Source: Monomorium pharaonis
Lineage: Eukaryota > Arthropoda > Insecta > Hymenoptera > Formicidae
Direction of reading: 5' to 3'
DNA: 64,000 bases
NCBI RefSeq assembly: GCF_013373865.1
Contig: NC_050469.1
Span: 16,409,546-16,473,545 of the forward strand
The position numbers were made by a program, and so were the translations under genes. Shown here one piece after another: positions 57,780 through 64,000 of the stretch (the first letter of the stretch is position 1; every line of letters starts with the position of its first letter). The notes under the pieces were generated by a model. It ran no database searches. It saw only the letters and a program-made list of their open reading frames with translations, and was not told the origin of the DNA.

Positions 57780-58139
57780 AGTTAAATTTGTGGACAAATT
57801 AGTCCTCTCTTTTAATGGGGTCGTTTCTAGAACGGCAGTTTCTGCCGTTGTCGACCCCGCCGCCGTCGTCGTTGTCGTCGACGTCGACGCTGCCGTGCCT
57901 GGTGTAATCGTCATCGTCGTCGCCACCGCGGCCGTCGTCGTTGTCGTCGACGTCGACGCTGCCGTGCCTGGCGTAATCGTCATCGTCGTCGCCACCGCGG
58001 CCGTCGTCGTTGTCGTCGACGCCGCCGTCGTCGTCGACGCCGCCGTCGTCATCGACGCCGCCGTCGTCGTCGTCGTCGTCGATACCGCCGTCGCCGTCGC
58101 CGTCGCCATCGACGCCGCCGTCGTCGCAACGTTCGTAGG
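57780..58139 (-). CDS. Passenger gene, exon 2: Thr/Ala-rich repeat
   Basis: Exactly 120 codons between acceptor TTTTTCCAG (AG 58141-58140) and donor ACT|GTAAGT (57780/57779), both in phase 0. Composition is mostly Thr, Ala, Val and Ser with an exact 25-codon duplication ending PGTAASTSTTTTT (57872-57955 and 57945-58020 approximately). Built from GAC/ACG/GTC trinucleotide repeats, so the frame is fixed only by the splice phases and the non-repetitive end (ETTPLKERTNLSTNLT). A Thr-rich stretch could be O-glycosylated if secreted; no signal peptide supports that. Confidence 0.45.
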
Positions 58140-58226
58140 CTGGAAAAATACAAATAATATAGAGTTTACTGTTATAATTTATTATACAGAATGATAATTG
58201 CTATACCTACATATACATATACTTAC

Positions 58227-58235
58227 ATTAATCAT
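58227..58235 (-). CDS. Passenger gene, exon 1 coding end (ATG and two codons)
   Basis: ATG ATT AAT directly before the donor GTAAGTAT. The junction to exon 2 is phase 0, giving a 201-residue protein of three exons. The 5' leader would lie in the CpG-rich region 58236-58520. A 3-codon first exon is uncommon but known. Confidence 0.4.
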
Positions 58236-58239
58236 GTTG

Positions 58240-59445
58240 GAAGCAGAACCAGAACACGTCCTGTGATGCTGTCGTGCTGCGACTGCGATTCCAAGATACT
58301 GCCTACTGGCACGTGGCACACTCCCACTCACGCACTCACGCACACATCGCGCTCCGTCTATCCATGAGCCGTGAAATCGTCGCGCGCTCGGCTGCGTTCG
58401 ACTACGTTCGATCGGTTCGACATGTCAAGCGCGCTTAGCTCTGACTTCGAGGCGATCGCGGCGTCTAAATGGTTTTTTGTCATGTTTATCACGCGGCGCG
58501 GGCGTCCGCCGCAGGTTCTCGCGATTATGATTGGTGCATGATAATAAAAAAGATTATATACAATTTAATTAATTGTAATAGGACATTAATTGTATAATAA
58601 AATTAATAAAAAATTGACTTCAGAAGGTTTAAATAGTTTTTTAAATTGAGAATTAAAATGTTAATTCTTAATTAAAATAAAAAATTAAAACAAAAATGCA
58701 ATAAAAATTAAATGTTAAAAATTTTTATTGAGAAAATATAAATTTCTAATTCTCAATTAAAAAACAGATTAAAGAATTAATATTAAGACTTCAATAAAAT
58801 TTTTCAATAAAAAAAAAAACTTTAATTAGGTTACATTTTATATTTGTGCTGAAGAGTAATTTTTACGTTTTATTGCACTTAATAAAAGAAATAATTAATT
58901 TTTAGTAATGAAGTAACGTATTCGTTTTTTCATTTTTGTACTAGACAACTACTCACGCTTTGCGTACCTTACTTTTTATTGTTATATAAATGGTATTATA
59001 AAAATTTAAGAGTAAAAAATTTTTATTTAAATTTCTACAGTCAATTTTTTTTATTTTTCTTGTTAAACAATTAATTTTCTATTACAGTTGATTAAATTGT
59101 ATAATAATCATTTTTATAATCATGCATTAATCATAATAATCGCGAGAGTCGGCGGCGCCCGCGCGATAAATATTTGCCGAAAAAGCATTTAGACGCCGTG
59201 GTCGTCTCGAAATCTGCGCTGAATGCGCCTGGCACGCCGGCCAAACGTAAGGGCCGAAGCACAAAACATAGCGTAATAATTAAGACAGTCGTAGTCGTAG
59301 ACGTAGACAACGCATAAGCTTGTTGCACTACGACTGTCTTAATCATTACGCCACGTTTTGAGCTCGGCCCTGACCGAGCCCACGACGATAGCTCATGGAT
59401 AGACGGAGCGCGATGTGTGCGTGAGTATGCTTGTGTTTGGAATCG
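58240..59445. repeat. Inverted duplication of a CpG-rich promoter-like region
   Basis: 58240-58600 and 59085-59445 are diverged reverse complements (shared GGATAGACGGAGCGCGATGTGTGCGTGAGT, CATTTAGACGCCG and AATCGCGAGA segments; longest shared runs over 30 bp). Between them lies about 480 bp of AT-rich DNA. The right copy has an extra palindrome, AAGACAGTCGTAGTCGTAG…CTACGACTGTCTTA (59282-59341). The left copy is the upstream region of the passenger gene. Confidence 0.75.
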
Positions 59446-59686
59446 TAGTACAAGCTAGCCAATCCAGTACCCAACCCTTTTCGGACCGATTTCTGTACTT
59501 TAGAAGCGTTTTCATATTGTTTTAGATAGAAATATGTTGAAATCAAATCTTTAATACCTTTGTTACCTTTTATACTAAATCTTCACTAAAAGTATAAATA
59601 ATTTTTTTCTTAAAAATACTAAAGTTTATATAAATATATTAATTAATTATATAAATATATAATAATACATTTATGGCAATAATGTA

Positions 59687-59999
59687 CACTGTAAAAAATT
59701 TTTGTAAAATTACAACTACAATAATGGATAATTTTGAGATCCACTATAATAGTTGTAAATTTTAATGTAATTTTGTATATATATAATTTTGAATATAAAT
59801 TTTGCAATAATTTCTTAATTTGTTTTTTACACTTGTCTATACACTGTAAACAAATTTATGACAAATTAAATTATTTTTACTTGTACACTGCAAAATTATG
59901 AACACAAAATTTACAACTATTATAGTTATAATTTTACAAAAATTGGTCTCAAAATGACCCACTATTATAGTTATAATTTTACAAAAATTTTTTACAGTG
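59687..59999. mobile_element. MITE, 313 bp, TA target duplication
   Basis: Termini CACTGTAAAAAATTTTTGT and complement, flanked by TA on both sides (59685-59686 and 60000-60001). Internal repeats of AACTATTATAGTTATAATTTTACAAAAATT. No ORF. Ends with TA duplication point to a Tc1/mariner-mobilised MITE. Confidence 0.8.
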
Positions 60000-60001
60000 T
60001 A

Positions 60002-62760
60002 TAATTATTATAATTTTGATAACAGCTTTCTATATAATATCCTAGAGATATTATTAAAATTGTATCTTTTATGGTTTTACCCATAAATCTATTTAACAAA
60101 ATAATAAAAGATAATGAAATATATACAGCTCGGCAAGAAAGCGAAAGAAGAATATTTTTAAAGATTTTCTTGGCGATTATTTTATTTCAACATTCTGTTA
60201 TGTATTTTTCACAGAAACCGAAAAGTATCAATAAAATAACGCCATACTTGAAAAATTAGAAATTGGTACATTAAAATAGAGTAAATAAAATATTTATTCG
60301 CATTGTTAAAATTGCTGTCAGTTATGCTTCAATAATTTAAAAATACAAAAATAAAAGTTTGATAAAAAACAATTAATATTACTTAGCAAAAATTTAGTTG
60401 TTAATATATAATATTCAATATTGTACAGCGTAAATTTAATTTCTTTGTATAATAATTGGAATATAACTACGCTATATAATGATTTTATCAAGTATTGCTT
60501 TTCTACTTTTTTTTTACAAATCATTGACTATTTCTACATTCCATTTATATCGAATATCGAGTATAATATATCGATTAAGAGCAAAAAAATTCGTCTCATA
60601 AAACAAATTTCTTATTCACATACGAAATATAACTGTACCACTATTGAACCACCCAAGAATAAAAAGAAAATTAATAAAGAGAATGGAATAAAAATTCAAT
60701 AATTGATGTATTATATCGTATTTTCAAGTTGTCATGTAAATGGGCCTTATAAAATTATTAAATTTTTATATAACAAATGTTACGGTGAAAAATGTAATCT
60801 CACAATTTGCGATGCAATATTATTTCGTTCGCATGTATTCAAACTTGAGTTTAATTCTCAAATTATTAAAGCATAACTGAGCGATTTAATTACGATACAA
60901 AGAATTTTATTCGTGTTATTTAAATGTACCATTTCTTTTTAATACGGCATTATTATATTGATAATGTTTAATTGGTACGATAAAAAATACATAAGAAAAT
61001 GTAGAAAATAAAACGATTAGTCACCCAAATCTTAAAAAAACATACTCTTCTTTATATTGTTCAAAAACAATAGTACTTCACGAATGTCGAAAACTATAGT
61101 AATACAAAATCGTAATTATTATATTATTGCCATAAATGTATAATTATAATAAATAATACATTTATAATCTTATATTAAAAATAAATTCCGCTGTACATTT
61201 GAAACTCTGTACATTGTTGTCCTTGTTAGTTTGTACATTTTAAATTATTGTCTCATGTTACACAAAATATGCCACGGATTTTTCGTCTCAATAAAATTTT
61301 AGGAAAATACTTGTTGAAATAATTGTAATTGACAGTAAATCCAGTGGTTTATTATGTTTCATGTTTTATTATGCATATTAATTATCTTTTCTCTTAATTA
61401 TTTAATATTATAAACTTAATATGTTTTAATTTTGTTATGTTTATTTCTATCGATGTAGCTAAACTTAAGACAATTTATTTAAATATTGTATAATTTTTTT
61501 CTTATGCGACACAAAGTATAACACACGTTAACATAAGCGTCTAATTAACACTCAGCATTTTTATTATATTTATGTTTAAAAAAGTAAATTGTTATTATTA
61601 AAATCTGAAATTTAATAAAATATATATTATTTCAAAATTACAATAAGTCTTACTGAGGAGTTTGCCCCTTCTCCCTTTTGTTCCTGCTCGCTACGATACT
61701 GTACCACATATCCCATCCTTTCTCTCCTTTGTACCATATACCGCAGTGCTTGTTAGTTTAACGAGCGATGTAAACAACGCATATTGATAATGTAACAAAA
61801 ATTAAATAAAACTAAAACCTGGTTGCGCGGATATCATTTTAACTTTAAGTTAAATTTAAGAGACATAAATAGTGTCTGTCTTTATTTATTTAAAGAAAAA
61901 GTTAAAGAGAGACATATGTTTAAGTCTTCCTTAAAATCAAAGCAATGTTGGTAATCAAAACAACACCGGGCCTAAAGTAGATTTTTTAAAAATTATCAAT
62001 TTTTTAGCGATATTTAAAAAATCTATGAGGCACCAAAAATCTTTCTCGCATGTTTTCTTTATCTAAAAAACCTATTTTTTTAATTTGAACTAAATTGAAC
62101 ATGGGCGTTTTCGAAAGTACAATCGAAAGTATTGTTAAAAATGTTAATCGTTTGACAAAGAATCGCCTCACTTTATAATCTGTCAAAAAACTGATGCTTG
62201 GAAACGTCGCGTGTCATCGAATGTTTCAACAACAAAAAACAATGCCGTTGTTTTCTACTGAGCGCTTAACTTGTTTGTCGCATGCCCAGAAACGATAAAT
62301 AGGCCTTTTTTAATCATCGAATCACACGGACACATGTTGATACGCGAATTAAATAAAAAAATAAATATCTTTCATTGTAAGAAGTAGAGGCGATAATAAT
62401 ATAAAGCAGAGAAATAAAAATTTCATGCCAATATATAATTATAATAAATATTTTAAAACAAATATTTTGTTTTAAAAACTTAGCACTAGTAACCGAAATA
62501 TAAGCATTAATTAATCGAAGTTAAATACATATACATTTAATCTTTTGATATTAAAAAACTGATTTCGATAAATAAAAAAAATCAACTAAAGCAAAAAATA
62601 TAAAAAAGAAAGCCTGTTATCATGCCGCACTTAAAATTAAAAAAAGATATTAACTTTTTTTGCAAATGCTTAATAATATATTGAGTGCTAAAGAAAAATC
62701 ATGTAATATGTTTAATATTATTAAAAATAATACACAGATAATATAAAAAATAATACTTAC
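60002..62760 (-). other. Right part of the transposase intron, no gene seen
   Basis: Strongly AT-rich. Short frames at 60071-60259, 60421-60702 and 62004-62186 have the composition of random AT-rich DNA; no domain or splice support. Donor of transposase exon 1 lies at 62760. Confidence 0.4.
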
Positions 62761-62908
62761 CACTGTTGCGTATCCATAAAATATGTCGATAATTCGTCTT
62801 TAGTGGAAATCGGAATAAATGCTTTCCATTGGATATTCTTCCATTTAAACAGTCTTTATAAACACACTTGTCGAAAAAACTATCAATTCCACCGCACCAA
62901 TTAGACAT
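62761..62908 (-). CDS. P-element-type transposase, exon 1 (N-terminal half of THAP domain)
   Basis: ATG 62908. The sequence KCVYKDCLNGRISNGKHLFRFP shows the C-x4-C pair and F-x-FP motif that open THAP domains, followed by W in HILWIRNS. The exon ends at AGTG|GTAAGT (62761/62760) and joins exon 2 at 54905 in phase. The joined THAP domain is the DNA-binding part that recognises the transposon ends. 62909-63629 upstream is AT-rich with a CpG-containing stretch near 63100-63280, the likely promoter; no gene there. Confidence 0.88.
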
Positions 62909-63629
62909 TGTTCTTCCAATATCAAAATATTAACGATTAAAAAAAAACGGATGTTAAAAAAACAAAAGTTTATATAACTTTGTAAACAAATTACAAAACT
63001 AAGTAATTAATAAGTGTGTAATACACAAAACGTACACAATATGTGAAAATGTCGTTTATACGAATCGCATAAAGACATAAAACACACGATTTTAATCGCT
63101 ATTTTCGCGAGCTCACGACACAAAAAAACACCTATCACGGCACGCGGTCAGTAACCAAATGCGAAGATGCGAACTAGCAAATAGACAATCTGCAGTCTCC
63201 TCTCCCCCTTTCCCGCCGCTTTCCTACAAAGCTAAACGCACATACATGACAAGCCCATGGCGAGATTAGTAAACAAACGAGTTAGCAAATAAACAACTAT
63301 TGAAAAGTATCAAAAAGTATTATTTTAAAAAGTACTTTACAAAAATCAATTTTATAACAAATTGTTACAAAGAAATAATTGAAAGCTGACTAAAAAAACT
63401 AATTACGCTGCTTTTATGAAAAAAATTATAAAGAAAACGTATATAACATTTTTTGTGTTTCTTTGATTATGCAAAAAATAAATACGTTTATAACAATTTG
63501 TTACAAAATTTTTAAACCTTAAAAAATCCACAAAATAACAAAATTATTTCCAAATTATTTAATTAATTAAATTAATTTTTTAATATTGATAATGTATATA
63601 AAAAAATATTAAATATAATAATTTGTTAA

Positions 63630-64000
63630 ATATTATAAATTTTTTAAGTAAAAAAGGTGTCGGTCTGAAGCATATATTTGCATTACGTGAGCGAGTAAGA
63701 CAGTAAGGGGGGCGAGCGAGATGAGAATAACCATGCAAGGAAGCTCGATCCGATTCTCGGGCTCCAGCATGCTGTTATTATTCTCATCTCGCTCACTTCT
63801 ATTACTATCTCATTCGTTCTTGTTGATCTCTCGCTCGCTCCTCTTACTATTTCGCTCGTTCTTACTGAATGTCTCTTTCGCTCTTGTACCTTCTCGCTCG
63901 TACACATTACGAAAAATTGATAATTCTGTTACCAACATTCCGTCCATATAGCACGGAACACAACCAGGTAGTACGGACGCACACCAACGAACGATTTTAT
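63630..64000 (-). repeat. Right terminal inverted repeat of the P-like element (runs off the window)
   Basis: Complement of 44336-44706. The match continues to the last base of the window, so the true end lies beyond. Confidence 0.9.

Larger units (their letters stand above)
44336..64000 (-). mobile_element. Large P-like DNA transposon, at least 19.7 kb, with long terminal inverted repeats
   Basis: Inverted repeats of at least 371 bp (44336-44706 and 63630-64000) enclose a THAP-domain P-type transposase on the minus strand. The right repeat is cut by the window edge, so neither the outer end nor a target duplication can be checked. Its size is inflated by a nested hAT element (4.1 kb) and MITEs. 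Known P elements have terminal repeats of about 31 bp; repeats this long are unusual, and it remains possible that the repeats belong to some other element that surrounds the transposase gene. Confidence 0.7.

Noticed and set aside
57790..58194. Plus-strand Val/Asp/Ala-rich ORF opposite the Thr/Ala-rich exon
   Set aside because: Made of the same trinucleotide repeats read on the other strand; no splice sites or unique ends on this strand.

Overview
The window is eukaryotic and almost certainly comes from an insect. It contains a piece of 28S rDNA carrying R2 retrotransposons, Ty3/gypsy and errantivirus-like elements, a THAP-type P-element transposase, hAT elements and spliced genes. A hymenopteran, perhaps an ant, is my guess from the element mix; nothing in the sequence proves the species. 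Nearly all of it is nested mobile DNA. I resolved the nesting by matching target-site duplications (TSDs) and by checking that interrupted reading frames rejoin.

Layout. (1) 111-7814: a two-exon Myb/SANT-like gene on the minus strand; its intron holds a complete Ty3/gypsy element (410-7520, TSD GTAT, tRNA-Lys primer site) with gag, pol and a proline-rich third ORF. (2) 8383-39040: a degenerate R2 element, split by a 27.4-kb minus-strand errantivirus-like LTR element (8725-36138, TSD CCCT, tRNA-Leu primer site). Its gag, pol and env are broken by further insertions: a 2.27-kb foldback (9925-12192), a BEL/roo-like fragment (about 12313-14096), a 3.4-kb TG...CA unit with TSD TTAT and its own Cys-rich ORFs (17245-20689), a 5.4-kb TG...CA unit (21964-33141), and a hAT MITE (34472-35169). 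The 5.4-kb unit is itself interrupted by a young, apparently intact gypsy element (25194-30997, TSD TAAG, 1474-residue Gag-Pol). (3) 39041-39931: 28S rRNA sequence starting exactly at the canonical R2 insertion point, then a second 5' R2 fragment (39932 to about 41685). (4) 41686-44335: a three-armed foldback repeat and a small ORF split by a solo LTR of the first gypsy element (42861-43881, TSD AAGC). (5) 44336-64000: a very large P-like DNA transposon with terminal inverted repeats of at least 371 bp. It encodes a THAP-domain transposase in two exons and carries a coding minisatellite, a nested hAT element with an intact-looking transposase, a small three-exon gene of Thr/Ala-rich plus RGG-box composition, and MITEs. 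The right inverted repeat runs off the window.

There is no operon-like cooperation here; the elements are parasites stacked in each other. The relative order of insertion can be read: R2 in rDNA, then the errantivirus in R2, then the TG...CA units in the errantivirus, then the intact gypsy element in one of those. The parts I consider most worth following up are the ORF-bearing TG...CA units (paired Cys-rich proteins with three C-x2-C motifs each), the P-like element with very long inverted repeats and a possible passenger gene, the in-frame GGGAAAC frameshift site of the first gypsy element, and the intact Gag-Pol copy.
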